Source of the DNA: Opacimonas immobilis
GTDB taxonomy: Bacteria > Pseudomonadota > Gammaproteobacteria > Enterobacterales > Alteromonadaceae
Length of the DNA: 64,000 nucleotides
Direction: 5' to 3'
Assembly (NCBI RefSeq): GCF_048282545.1
Contig: NZ_CP182485.1
Span: forward strand, 1,736,001-1,800,000
The notes beneath the pieces are model-generated. The model was not told where the DNA came from. It ran no database searches and worked only from the letters and a program-made list of their open reading frames with translations. This document shows, one piece after another, positions 52,796 through 62,384 of this stretch. How positions within the stretch are numbered: the first letter of the stretch is position 1; each line of letters starts with the position of its first letter. Made by a program: the position numbers and the translations under genes.

Positions 52796-53983
52796 ATGAG
52801 TTTTATTCGCAAAGTTGGGTTACCTATTCTTATCTTACTGGTTGCTGTGGTAATCATGGTGGTTTTGATCATGAACAAGCCCAAACCTGATATCAAAGAA
52901 GTCGAAGAAAAAGCGTTTTTAGTTGATGTTATGCCGGTTGAGGTCACTGACATTACGTATACCGTTCGTTCACAAGGCTCGGTGATACCCAAAGTACAAA
53001 GCGCATTAACCAGTCAAGTTTCTGGGATTATCGAGTCCGTATCGAACGTATTTGTCACCGGTGGGATGTTTCACGCAGGAGATATCCTAATCACCTTAGA
53101 GCAAGCGGATCGCAAAACGGAACTGCAACTCGCTCAAGCAGAACTTGCCCGTGCGCAAGCAGCTTATGAACTTGAACTTGCACGAGGTAAAGTGGCAGAG
53201 GAAGAATGGCGCAGTGTGGGGCGCAGTCCTTCTACCACGCCAGAATTGGGTTTGCGTAAACCCCAGTTAGACAGTGAAAAAGCCAACCTTCAGGCTGCAA
53301 AGGCCAATCTTGAACGTGCAAAGCGCAATTTAGAGCGTACTGTCATTAGAGCCCCTTATAACGGTATGATCATGCAAAAGAATGTTGATATAGGTCAGTT
53401 TGTTAATACCGGAATGGTCTTAGCCCAAATTGCTAGTACTGATGTGGCTGAAGTACGTTTGCCTCTGACCGATAGCGATTTAGCGTATTTGAATCTGGAT
53501 GCTTCTGCTGATGGTAATGTGATTTTGCGTGCCAATGTAGGGGGGCGACCAACACAGTGGCCTGCGAATTTAACTCGCGATGAGGGGGTGCTGAACAGCC
53601 AAAATCGCGTGATTTATGCCATCGCAGAAGTGCGCGACCCTTATGCACGCAATGCAGATACCGCGCACAAAGTATTGCGGTATGGTACCTTTGTCAGAGC
53701 AGAAATCACTGGATTGAGTGCAGACGATATGGTGGTTTTACCGCGCAATCTTGTGCGTTTAGACGGTACCGTGTTGTTGGTTGATGAAAACAATCGTATT
53801 GAAATCCGTGATGTGGAAGTACAGCGCGCAGATGATAACGACATCTATATCAGTGCTGGTTTACAACCTGGAGAGCAAATTATTACCAGTGCCGTTCCTA
53901 ATGCCTATGCACAAATGCCGGTGCGCCTAGCTGGCGAGGCAAGAACGTCTGATAGCGCCTCAACGAATAGCACAGTGGAGTAA
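52796..53983 (+). CDS. RND efflux periplasmic adaptor (membrane fusion protein)
   Basis: HlyD/AcrA-type adaptor of 395 residues. An N-terminal membrane anchor (VGLPILILLVAVVIMVVLIM, about 6-25) has no lipoprotein Cys. A biotinyl-lipoyl-like domain, a long alpha-hairpin (about 100-180) with Glu/Ala/Leu heptads, and a beta-barrel follow. The ATG at 52796 follows GGGAG. It precedes the pump gene by 3 bases. The outer-membrane channel gene is not in the window. Confidence 0.92.
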   Translation: MSFIRKVGLPILILLVAVVIMVVLIMNKPKPDIKEVEEKAFLVDVMPVEVTDITYTVRSQGSVIPKVQSALTSQVSGIIESVSNVFVTGGMFHAGDILITLEQADRKTELQLAQAELARAQAAYELELARGKVAEEEWRSVGRSPSTTPELGLRKPQLDSEKANLQAAKANLERAKRNLERTVIRAPYNGMIMQKNVDIGQFVNTGMVLAQIASTDVAEVRLPLTDSDLAYLNLDASADGNVILRANVGGRPTQWPANLTRDEGVLNSQNRVIYAIAEVRDPYARNADTAHKVLRYGTFVRAEITGLSADDMVVLPRNLVRLDGTVLLVDENNRIEIRDVEVQRADDNDIYISAGLQPGEQIITSAVPNAYAQMPVRLAGEARTSDSASTNSTVE

Positions 53984-53986
53984 GTG

Positions 53987-56900
53987 ATGGCGGAAACGAT
54001 AAATACTCACAAAGGGATCATCGCGTGGTTTGCGCGCAACCATGTTGCAGCTAATTTGTTGATGTGGATTTTGTTGTTTGGTGGTGTATTTGGGATTATT
54101 CAAATTCAAAAACAAGTCTTTCCGACCTTTGAACTCAATATCGTTTCGGTACGTGTCCCATATTTGGGTGCGGCGCCTGAAGAAGTTGAGCAAGGAGTAA
54201 TTTTAAAATTAGAAGAAGCGATTAAAGATCTCGAAGGCATCAAAAAACTGTCTTCACGAGCGGTAGAAGGGCTAGGCACGGTCACCATCGAAGTCGAAGA
54301 CGATTATGATGTACAAACCTTGCTCGATGAAGTCAAGGTACAGGTCGATGCGATCCCAACGTTTCCAGCGAATACTGAAAAGCCTGTGGTTTATCGTATT
54401 AAAGCTCCGCAAGATGTCTTATGGGTGTCTGCTTATGGCGACGCGACCGAGCGAGAATTAAAAGACTTTACGAAGCGCTTACGTGACGATATTGCTAACC
54501 TACCTGGGGTATCTGATGTTCAGGTGCTCGGTGCACGTCCTTATGAGGTGGCAATTGAAGTCTCTGAAGCGACTTTGCAGCAGTATAATTTGACCTTTGA
54601 TCAAGTCGTGAGTGCGGTAAGGCGCTCATCCATTGACGTTCCTGGTGGTGCCATTCGTTCAGATAACGGCAATATTCTACTTAGAGCCAAAGGCCAAGCC
54701 TATGATGCGTATGATTTTGCTAACTTGGTATTAATCTCACGTGCCGATGGCACACGGCTGTATCTTGGGGATATTGCGACTATTAACGACGGGTTTATTG
54801 AAGACAATAATTTTGCCTATTTTGATGGTAAACCTGCGATCAGTATTCGGGTAAGAGCAGTTGGCGATCAAAATTCATTAGAAATCTCTAAAGCCGTCAA
54901 TGCGTATCTCGCCGAGCAAAAAGAAAACTTCCCGCCCAATATCCAAGCGGATACATGGGGAGACAGTTCGTTTTATTTGGCAGACCGCTTGAATATGATG
55001 CTTGAAAACATGGGCTTTGGAGCCTTGCTCGTGTTTTTGGTGTTATCCCTATTTTTAAAAATACGTTTGGCGTTTTGGGTGATATGGGGCTTGCCGGTGT
55101 GCTTCATGGGAACACTCGCGGTATTGCCCATGGAGTTTTTGAGTGTATCGATCAATATGATTTCACTCTTTGCTTTTATCTTGGTGCTGGGGATCGTGGT
55201 GGATGACGCCATTATTATGGGGGAGTCGGCCTATTCAGCAATTGATAAAGATGGGCATTCGGTAGACAACGTCATTAAAGGTGTCAAACGCGTGGCGATG
55301 CCTGCGACATTTGGGGTGTTAACCACAATCGCGGCGTTCTCGCCTATGATGATGGTGTCGGGTACCTTTGGCGTGATCTGGAAAACCATTGGTGGCGTGG
55401 TGATCGTGTGTTTGATCTTCTCACTCATTGAATCCAAATTAATTTTGCCTGCGCATTTGGCGCACATGAAATTGGAACCGTATGATCCAAGCAAAGCCAA
55501 TGCGTTTCAACGTTTTCGGGATATCTTTGCAGAAGGCATTAAGTCCTTTATCAGTAACACCTATCAGCCATTTTTGCGCAAAGCCATCAAAAACCGCTAC
55601 ACCACATTAGCGAGTTTCGTTGGCGCATTGATTATTACCATCGGGTTATTCCAAGGTGGGATCGTGCGCTTTGTGTTTTTCCCATCGATTCCATCTGATT
55701 TTATGTTTGCCTCGGTTGAGCTTGAGCAAGGTTCGACTTTGCAACAGCGTGACCTAGCGATTCGCATGTTGCTAGATGGCTTGGATGAAATGAACCGCGA
55801 AGTCCGTGAGCAAACCGGTGAGGATGCAGTCAAACACGCGATTGCCTTTGATCAGGGCAGCCTCGGTGGACAGGTGTTTGTCGAATTATCCAAAGGGGAA
55901 GAACGAGAAATCAAGGATACTGAATTGGCGGATATTTGGCGTAAATATCTTCCTGAAATGGCCGGAGTCAAGGCGCTCAATCTCGGTAATCCGGGTGGGC
56001 CGGGCGGTGGCTCTGACTTGAGTTTTGAATTCAGCGGCAAAGATGTCGAGCAGCTGCGTTTAGTAGCACAAGAGCTTGAGTCCTTTTTGGAGCAGTATGA
56101 TGGGGTGTCGGATATCAATGATAGTTTTAGCCAAGGTAGCGATGAGATCCAAATTAATATCCGTCCAGAAGGCGAAGCCTTAGGATTATCTTTGGCGTCT
56201 TTAGCACAACAGGTACGCTACGGTTTTTATGGTGCAGAAGCACAGCGCATTCAGCGTGATGATGAAGAAATCAAAGTCATGGTGCGCTACCCCAAAGAAG
56301 AACGCAGCTCGATTGGCCATCTAGAAACCATGCGCGTGCGCACGAGCAACGGCGAAGAAATTCCTTTTGCCCAGGTAGCGGACATCGACATTGGCAAAGG
56401 CTATGCCAGTATTAATCGAGTAGACGGTAAACGTGCAGTGAGCGTCACAGCAAAGGTCAATTCAGACATTATTGAGCCAAATACGATTGTGAAGGATTTG
56501 ATGACCAAGGCGATCCCGGATTATCTCAAGCGTTACCCCGGCGTAGAATTTAAACTGCAAGGCAATACCAAGGAGCAGGGCGATGCACTGGTATCGTTAT
56601 TACAAGGCTTCTTGTTTGCGTTATTTGCAATCTATGCGCTGATGGCCATTCCATTAAAATCGTATTCGCAGCCGTTGATCATCATGTCGGTCATTCCCTT
56701 TGGCATGGTTGGTGCGATTATTGGTCATTTGGTACTGGGGCAAGCGGTCAGTGTATTGTCAATTTGTGGCATCATCGCGTTGTCTGGGGTAGTAGTGAAT
56801 GATAGCTTGATCATGGTGGATTTTGTCAATCGTGCACGCAAAGAAGGCGCATCACTGGTTGAAGCGGCCATGCAGGCTGGGGGACAGCGTTTTAGAGCGA

Positions 56901-57139
56901 TTGTGCTGACGTCCTTAACTACATTTATGGGATTGCTACCGATTATTTTTGAACGCTCACTACAAGCACAAGTAGTCATTCCCATGGCAATATCGTTAGC
57001 GTTTGGTATTTTGTTTGCAACAGTGATTACCTTGTTATTAGTGCCTGCGCTGTATTTGATTTTGGATGATATCAAGGCGTTTTTCAGTAAGAGCTACGCG
57101 GCACAGAGACAGGCTGAGATGACTGAGCAGCGCATTTAA
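53987..57139 (+). CDS. RND-family efflux permease
   Basis: Proton-driven inner-membrane pump of 1050 residues with two sets of six membrane segments and two large periplasmic loops. In segment 4 the Asp pair is present (LVLGIVVDDAIIMGE). In segment 10 the sequence is ALSGVVVNDSLIMVDFV, so the Lys of AcrB-type pumps is Asn. That is typical of an AcrB-distant subgroup, so substrates may differ from AcrB. GGAG precedes the ATG at 53987. A terminator follows. Confidence 0.93.
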   Translation: MAETINTHKGIIAWFARNHVAANLLMWILLFGGVFGIIQIQKQVFPTFELNIVSVRVPYLGAAPEEVEQGVILKLEEAIKDLEGIKKLSSRAVEGLGTVTIEVEDDYDVQTLLDEVKVQVDAIPTFPANTEKPVVYRIKAPQDVLWVSAYGDATERELKDFTKRLRDDIANLPGVSDVQVLGARPYEVAIEVSEATLQQYNLTFDQVVSAVRRSSIDVPGGAIRSDNGNILLRAKGQAYDAYDFANLVLISRADGTRLYLGDIATINDGFIEDNNFAYFDGKPAISIRVRAVGDQNSLEISKAVNAYLAEQKENFPPNIQADTWGDSSFYLADRLNMMLENMGFGALLVFLVLSLFLKIRLAFWVIWGLPVCFMGTLAVLPMEFLSVSINMISLFAFILVLGIVVDDAIIMGESAYSAIDKDGHSVDNVIKGVKRVAMPATFGVLTTIAAFSPMMMVSGTFGVIWKTIGGVVIVCLIFSLIESKLILPAHLAHMKLEPYDPSKANAFQRFRDIFAEGIKSFISNTYQPFLRKAIKNRYTTLASFVGALIITIGLFQGGIVRFVFFPSIPSDFMFASVELEQGSTLQQRDLAIRMLLDGLDEMNREVREQTGEDAVKHAIAFDQGSLGGQVFVELSKGEEREIKDTELADIWRKYLPEMAGVKALNLGNPGGPGGGSDLSFEFSGKDVEQLRLVAQELESFLEQYDGVSDINDSFSQGSDEIQINIRPEGEALGLSLASLAQQVRYGFYGAEAQRIQRDDEEIKVMVRYPKEERSSIGHLETMRVRTSNGEEIPFAQVADIDIGKGYASINRVDGKRAVSVTAKVNSDIIEPNTIVKDLMTKAIPDYLKRYPGVEFKLQGNTKEQGDALVSLLQGFLFALFAIYALMAIPLKSYSQPLIIMSVIPFGMVGAIIGHLVLGQAVSVLSICGIIALSGVVVNDSLIMVDFVNRARKEGASLVEAAMQAGGQRFRAIVLTSLTTFMGLLPIIFERSLQAQVVIPMAISLAFGILFATVITLLLVPALYLILDDIKAFFSKSYAAQRQAEMTEQRI

Positions 57140-57163
57140 TTTCATCATTAAAAATTTAATTTT

Positions 57164-57198
57164 AAAGCGGGTAATGTATTTGCATTACTCGCTTTTTT
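57164..57198 (+). terminator. Terminator after the RND operon
   Basis: AAAGCGGGTAATG pairs with CATTACTCGCTTT (one wobble), followed by T's. Confidence 0.85.
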
Positions 57199-57237
57199 GT
57201 TCGTAAACAATAACTGGTAAATACAAATCTAAGTCAC

Positions 57238-57273
57238 AAAAAAACGTACATACCACAACAGTATGTACGTTTT
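57238..57273 (-). terminator. Terminator of the TonB-dependent receptor gene
   Basis: AAAACGTACATAC/GTATGTACGTTTT with a 7-nt loop; on minus the stem is followed by seven T's, and it lies 32 bases after the receptor stop. Confidence 0.85.
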
Positions 57274-57304
57274 CACTGATACACGATTGTTAAATTATTA
57301 AGCC

Positions 57305-59593
57305 TTAGAAGAACTCAACTTTAAACTCAACACCCCATACTGCAGGGTCGTTCACAAAACCAGTTAGGTTATTGAAATCAATACCGCCCTTAAGGTTGTC
57401 TTCGTCTGTGATGTTGCGACCGAATAATGCAACAGAGTAATTGTTTTCAAAATCTTGATAACCGATGCGAATACCGCCTTCAAAGTTTTCATCACTTCTG
57501 AATTCATCTGATTCATATAGGAACAAGTTCGTTTCACCTTGGACTGCCCAATCGGTGAAGACAAATACTTCTGCATTGTCGCCAACCGGTTGTGCAAAGC
57601 GTGCAGTAAACGTAAATACCGTTTCAGGTGCTTGCGGGAACGGGTTGCCGTCAATTAATGCACGGTTATCTACAGTACGTGGATCACGAACGTTACAGTT
57701 GCCGGCAAATGTTGCGTTTGCGCCACAAGGGAAAACAGATAACGCGCGGTCGTTGATAGATGTGTTGTTGTAGCTATAGCCAGCAGTGAATACCAATTGG
57801 TCATGTGGAACATACTGTGCATCGACTTCAAAGCCATAACCACGTGCTTGGTCTGCATTGATTAGCGCAGTGTTGTTAGCACCACCACCAATTGCAGATA
57901 ACTGTAAATCGTCAATCACATAGTAGAATGCTGCCGCATTTAAGCGCAATGTATCTTCAAGTAAATCAGATTTGAAACCAACTTCAATCGAGTTAATCGT
58001 TTCTGCGTCAGCTACAGAAGGTGCGCCTTCAAACGCCACATCACGACCTTGAATGGTTTGTGCGCGGAAACCGTTGGCATAGCGTGCAAATACCGCAGTG
58101 TCGCTATCGACTGTATAATGTAAGCTGACTTCGTAGCTAAGTTTGCCATCATCAACATTGATGTCTGCATAGTCCTGAACGCTTGCCGCACCAATGACCA
58201 AAGCAAAGCCATCGACGTTTTGCTCACCCACGACTAATGATTTTTCATCATAGGTATAACGCAAACCACCAGTAATAGTTAACTTGTCATTGATTTCATA
58301 AGTTGATTGACCAAACACAGCCCATGTGGTGTTCTCGTGGAATACGGTTGATGCACCAAAGAACCCATCAACAGACGTTACGTTAAATGACGAGTCAAAG
58401 AAGAACGCACCGGCTTGCCAGTTGTAAGGGCCATCGTTATTGCTCGCCCAGCGAATTTCTTGAGTGAACTGTTCAAGATCATTAAGTAAGTCTTGTGTGA
58501 CTGCACCAAAAGGCACAAAACCAGGGAAGGTCGTTTCAACTGAACCGTCACCATTGATGTCTGCTGCTTCGTTTAATACGACACCGCCATCAACGTCACC
58601 TAATGAATAACCTTCAGCCGTTTCTAACGCGGTGATTGAGGTGAATGACACAGTATCCATATCGTATTCAACCGTTAAAGAAACGCCGTTACCTTCGTAT
58701 TCTTGTGGGTTGTTATCAAAACCATTGCCCAAAAGGTTCGCATCATACCAAACGGTATTGCGGTCGTAATTTTGATTCAGTGTGCGTGAACCGCGGGATA
58801 ATATGTTTGCGCGGAATACCGATGCAGTGCCGTCAAGGTCACGACCGTGAACGCGTAACAATGCAGATAAGTCATCACCATTGTCATATAAAAACTGTAG
58901 ACGGTAAGCTGTTTCATCATAGCCACCAAATGCATCATCTTGACCCGAGAAACCGTTGTCAATCCAGTCATCACGCGTTTGATTTAGAACAGATACACGT
59001 GCAGAGATAGTATCGGTTAAGCCACCGCCAATTGCTGCTTCAATGTTGCGTGTGCCCATTGAGGCAAAGCCGACTTTGGCATAAGCATTAAAATCTTCCG
59101 AAGGTTTCACAGAATCAAACTTGACGATACCAGCAGTTGTGTTGCGACCGAATAGTGTCCCTTGTGGACCGCGAATGACTTCAACTTGTTCAATATCGAA
59201 TATGGGTGTGCTTTTAAGCACAACGTTTTCCATTACTACATTGTCCATGACGATGGAAACAGGCTGTGAAGCCGCTAGGTCAAAATCGGTGTTGCCGATG
59301 CCACGCATATAGAAACGCGGTGCTACTCGTCCATTTGAGCTTTCTGCGTACAAACCCGGTACGCGAACGGCAAGTGATAAAATGTCGTCACCCGCTGAAA
59401 ATAAACTTTCAAAACGCTCACCGTTTAATGTGGCAATTGAAATCGGTACTTCTTGAATCGATTGTGTGCGTTTTTGCGCCGTGACCGTGATGGTCTCTAA
59501 AACAGATTCGTCGTTAGTTACTTCATCAGCCTGTGCATGGCCAAATGCCAAAGCAACAGCTAACGCAACAGAAGCCTTGTTAAAAGCAGTCAT
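57305..59593 (-). CDS. TonB-dependent outer-membrane receptor
   Basis: Gated outer-membrane channel of 762 residues. A signal peptide covers about 1-22 (ending GHAQA). The TonB box is in ETITVTAQKR, the plug domain has YMRGIGNTDFD and VEVIRGPQGTLFGRNTTAG, and the 22-strand barrel ends in Phe (KVEFF). It is of the kind common in marine Alteromonadales and Sphingomonads that import varied organic substrates; the ligand cannot be read. AGGTGA precedes the ATG, and a TATAAT-like -10 lies at 59646-59651 on minus. It is divergent from the acyl-CoA dehydrogenase gene. Confidence 0.93.
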   Translation of the reverse strand: MTAFNKASVALAVALAFGHAQADEVTNDESVLETITVTAQKRTQSIQEVPISIATLNGERFESLFSAGDDILSLAVRVPGLYAESSNGRVAPRFYMRGIGNTDFDLAASQPVSIVMDNVVMENVVLKSTPIFDIEQVEVIRGPQGTLFGRNTTAGIVKFDSVKPSEDFNAYAKVGFASMGTRNIEAAIGGGLTDTISARVSVLNQTRDDWIDNGFSGQDDAFGGYDETAYRLQFLYDNGDDLSALLRVHGRDLDGTASVFRANILSRGSRTLNQNYDRNTVWYDANLLGNGFDNNPQEYEGNGVSLTVEYDMDTVSFTSITALETAEGYSLGDVDGGVVLNEAADINGDGSVETTFPGFVPFGAVTQDLLNDLEQFTQEIRWASNNDGPYNWQAGAFFFDSSFNVTSVDGFFGASTVFHENTTWAVFGQSTYEINDKLTITGGLRYTYDEKSLVVGEQNVDGFALVIGAASVQDYADINVDDGKLSYEVSLHYTVDSDTAVFARYANGFRAQTIQGRDVAFEGAPSVADAETINSIEVGFKSDLLEDTLRLNAAAFYYVIDDLQLSAIGGGANNTALINADQARGYGFEVDAQYVPHDQLVFTAGYSYNNTSINDRALSVFPCGANATFAGNCNVRDPRTVDNRALIDGNPFPQAPETVFTFTARFAQPVGDNAEVFVFTDWAVQGETNLFLYESDEFRSDENFEGGIRIGYQDFENNYSVALFGRNITDEDNLKGGIDFNNLTGFVNDPAVWGVEFKVEFF

Positions 59594-59802
59594 GTATTCA
59601 CCTAAAAATTAAATGGAATGTTGTGTAGTTATGTGGAACGTGCGGATTATATAAGGTGTTGCTTAATCTTTCTAGACTCAGGTTGTTTCGCTTGTTTTTT
59701 ATTTATTTTACAAAGAGTTATTTATTCAACAAAATGATTGTGGGTTTTGTTAACCTTTATGTCACAATTAGTCCTAGATAATGAGTTTATGTAGAGTACG
59801 TT

Positions 59803-61557
59803 ATGCTGTTTAATTCCCACGAAATTCCATTTCAAGTGTATGAGTGTCTAGCGACCAGTGAACTGACTAAAACCGAGGCTTTTGGTGAGCACGATGTCGC
59901 GACATTTAATGATGTAATGCGCACAGCTGATACCATAGCCAGTGAGTATTTTGCCCCTCACAATCATTTAGCAGATGCAAATGAACCGACGTTCGATGGA
60001 CAGCGCATTTATATGCTGGATGATGTGCAAACCGCCTATCAGCATTATGCTGACGCGGGCTTTATCGCCGCTAAATTTCCCTTCGATTTAGGTGGTATGC
60101 AGTTACCTGAGACGATCACGACAGCTTGTGCGAGTTATTTTATGGCGGCGAACCCAAGTACCACAGCATATCCTTTTTTGACTAGTGCTGCGGCAAATGT
60201 CATTGCACATTGTGCGTCTGATGCCTTGCAAGCTGAGTTTCTGGAGCCGATGTTAACCGGGCAGTTTAGCGGCACCATGGCACTCACAGAACCTCATGCA
60301 GGCTCAAGTTTGGCAGAGATTACGACCAGCGCAAAACCTGCTGAAGATGGCAGTTATCGCATCAAAGGCTCAAAACTCTACATCAGCGGTGGCGAGCATG
60401 AGCTGACTGACAACATCGTGCATTTAGTACTAGCTAAAATCCCAGGTGGGCCAGCAGGCGTTAAAGGGATCTCATTGTTTATTGTGCCTAAATATCGACA
60501 AGATGCACAAGGCGCTTGGTCGGTGCGAAATGATGTGACATTAGCCGGCTTGATTCACAAACTTGGTTATCGCGGCACCACGTCGACCGCGCTCACCTTT
60601 GGTGAAAATGACGACTGTCATGGCTATCTTGTTGGTGAGCCGCATCAGGGCTTGCGTTATATGTTTATGATGATGAATGAAGCGCGAATTGGTGTGGGCT
60701 TTGGCGCTGCCATGATTGGCTATCAGGGCTATCGCTATGCGCTTAATTATGCCAAAGACCGGATGCAAGGCGGACGGGCGATTGTGGAGTACGGCGATGT
60801 GAAGCGTATGTTGTTGGCACAAAAAGCCTATACCGAAGGCGCGATGGCTTTGTGTTTTTATGGGGCGTCTTTGCTGGATGAGCAAAAGACCAGCACAGCT
60901 GAAAAAGCGAAAGACGTGGCTTTATTATTGGACTTGCTGACGCCGATTATCAAAGCTTGGCCAAGTGAATACGGCCCCAAAGCGAACGATTTGGCGATTC
61001 AAGTATTGGGTGGCGCTGGGTACACCCGTGAGTATCCAGTGGAACAATATTGGCGTGATAACCGACTCAATCCTATTCACGAAGGCACCAACGGCATTCA
61101 AGCACTGGATCTGTTGGGCCGTAAACTGTGGCAAGCCAATGGTGACGGTTGTCAGTTATTAGCAAAGAGGATGATGCAGGATATTAAAGCTGCACAGGGT
61201 GATGTATCGCTTAAATTAGCCAAAAAATTAGGCGACGCATTAACTCAATTCAATGATGGATTACCTGTGCTTGCCCAGATGTTGCAATCTGAGGACCAAG
61301 AGGCGGTCTTATCTAACGCTGACAATATGATGAAATATTGTGGCCATCTGGTCATTGGTTGGATGTGGTTAAGACAAGCGAATGTGGCATATGCGTCAAG
61401 AGATAATGCGCAAGGTGACAAGTATGATTTCTATCAAGGCAAAATACAAGCTGCGCAATATTATGCAGATTGGGAAATGCCAGCCATGCATCAGGCGTGG
61501 GCGTTGTTAGTAGAAGCGAATGCGACGTGTGCAGACACCCAGGTGTCGTGGTTTTAA
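59803..61557 (+). CDS. Acyl-CoA dehydrogenase, DmdC-like large type
   Basis: FAD enzyme of 584 residues, longer than ordinary acyl-CoA dehydrogenases, with the extra C-terminal domain of the DmdC (methylmercaptopropionyl-CoA dehydrogenase) group. Visible features are GTMALTEPHAGSSLAEI, ISGGEHELTDNIVHLVLAKI, QVLGGAGYTREYPVEQYWRD and the catalytic Glu region NPIHEGTNGIQALDLLG. The true substrate could be another medium or branched acyl-CoA. Its electrons would go to EtfBA (50537-52212). An SDR gene follows after 21 bases. An inverted repeat AACAAAA/TTTTGTT at 59728-59751 lies in its upstream region. Confidence 0.9.
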   Translation: MLFNSHEIPFQVYECLATSELTKTEAFGEHDVATFNDVMRTADTIASEYFAPHNHLADANEPTFDGQRIYMLDDVQTAYQHYADAGFIAAKFPFDLGGMQLPETITTACASYFMAANPSTTAYPFLTSAAANVIAHCASDALQAEFLEPMLTGQFSGTMALTEPHAGSSLAEITTSAKPAEDGSYRIKGSKLYISGGEHELTDNIVHLVLAKIPGGPAGVKGISLFIVPKYRQDAQGAWSVRNDVTLAGLIHKLGYRGTTSTALTFGENDDCHGYLVGEPHQGLRYMFMMMNEARIGVGFGAAMIGYQGYRYALNYAKDRMQGGRAIVEYGDVKRMLLAQKAYTEGAMALCFYGASLLDEQKTSTAEKAKDVALLLDLLTPIIKAWPSEYGPKANDLAIQVLGGAGYTREYPVEQYWRDNRLNPIHEGTNGIQALDLLGRKLWQANGDGCQLLAKRMMQDIKAAQGDVSLKLAKKLGDALTQFNDGLPVLAQMLQSEDQEAVLSNADNMMKYCGHLVIGWMWLRQANVAYASRDNAQGDKYDFYQGKIQAAQYYADWEMPAMHQAWALLVEANATCADTQVSWF

Positions 61558-61578
61558 TCAAAAATTGAGGTGATCAAA

Positions 61579-62316
61579 ATGGCTAAAAATAACAGAACCA
61601 TCGTCATTACTGGTGCCGGCACAGGCATTGGTGCCGCGGCGGCAAAACACTTTGTGGCATTGGGCGATGATGTGATTTTACTCGATATCAATGCGCAATC
61701 ACTGGCGGATACGGCCCAAACACTAGGCTCTGATAACGTCACGACACATGTACTCGATGTGGCTGACAAATCCTCAGTATTAGACGTGTTTGCCAGCATC
61801 GACAAGATGGATGTATTGGTCAATAACGCTGGTGTAGAGCATATTCCAACGCCCATGCATTTGGTGAGCGACGAGATGCTGGATAAAAACCTTAATATCA
61901 ACGTCAAAGGCTTGTGGTGGTGCATGCAACAGGCACTTCATAAGATGCTTGCTCAAGGGCAGGGGAACATTATTAATATTGCTTCTGTGGCGGGCTTGCG
62001 TTCTGCGCCAATGATTGCCGCTTACTCAGCCACCAAACATGCGGTGATTGGGATCACCAAATCTGCAGCGGTTGAATATGCTCGCCAAAATATCCGCATT
62101 AATGCCGTGTGTCCGAGTTTCATCGATACGGATATGGTGCGTCGGACTCTGTCCATAATGGATGAAAAAGGGCAACGCTCGATTGTGGGAGCAAATCCAA
62201 TGAAGCGTTTGGGTGATGTCGACGAAATTGCCAATGCGATAGTCTGGTTAGCATCGGATGAGTCAAGCTTCATGACAGGGCATGCCATGACGTTGGATGG
62301 GGGGATGACGGCTTAA
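61579..62316 (+). CDS. Short-chain dehydrogenase/reductase
   Basis: A 245-residue SDR: cofactor loop TGAGTGIGAAAA, DINAQSL at the strand-2 end (Asp suggests NAD), NNAGVEH, and catalytic NIASVAGL with Ser plus YSATKHAV with Tyr and Lys. ATG at 61579 with GAGG upstream; a GTG at 61570 is less likely. It is probably co-transcribed with the acyl-CoA dehydrogenase and may act as a hydroxyacyl dehydrogenase, but FabG-like and other SDR roles fit as well. Confidence 0.9.
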   Translation: MAKNNRTIVITGAGTGIGAAAAKHFVALGDDVILLDINAQSLADTAQTLGSDNVTTHVLDVADKSSVLDVFASIDKMDVLVNNAGVEHIPTPMHLVSDEMLDKNLNINVKGLWWCMQQALHKMLAQGQGNIINIASVAGLRSAPMIAAYSATKHAVIGITKSAAVEYARQNIRINAVCPSFIDTDMVRRTLSIMDEKGQRSIVGANPMKRLGDVDEIANAIVWLASDESSFMTGHAMTLDGGMTA

Positions 62317-62330
62317 TTTACAGAAGAGCA

Positions 62331-62365
62331 AAAAAAGCCGAATGTCTCAATAAACACTCGGCTTT
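62331..62365 (-). terminator. Terminator of the aminotransferase gene (probably bidirectional)
   Basis: AAAGCCGA pairs with TCGGCTTT, with a short internal mismatch; on minus a seven-T run follows. It lies 19 bases beyond the aminotransferase stop and just after the SDR stop. Confidence 0.75.
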
Positions 62366-62384
62366 ATAAATGACTTAGTGTAGG

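Noticed and set aside
58645..59010. 121-residue frame on plus inside the TonB receptor gene
   Set aside because: Antisense shadow of a clear receptor gene; no ribosome binding site and no recognisable domain.
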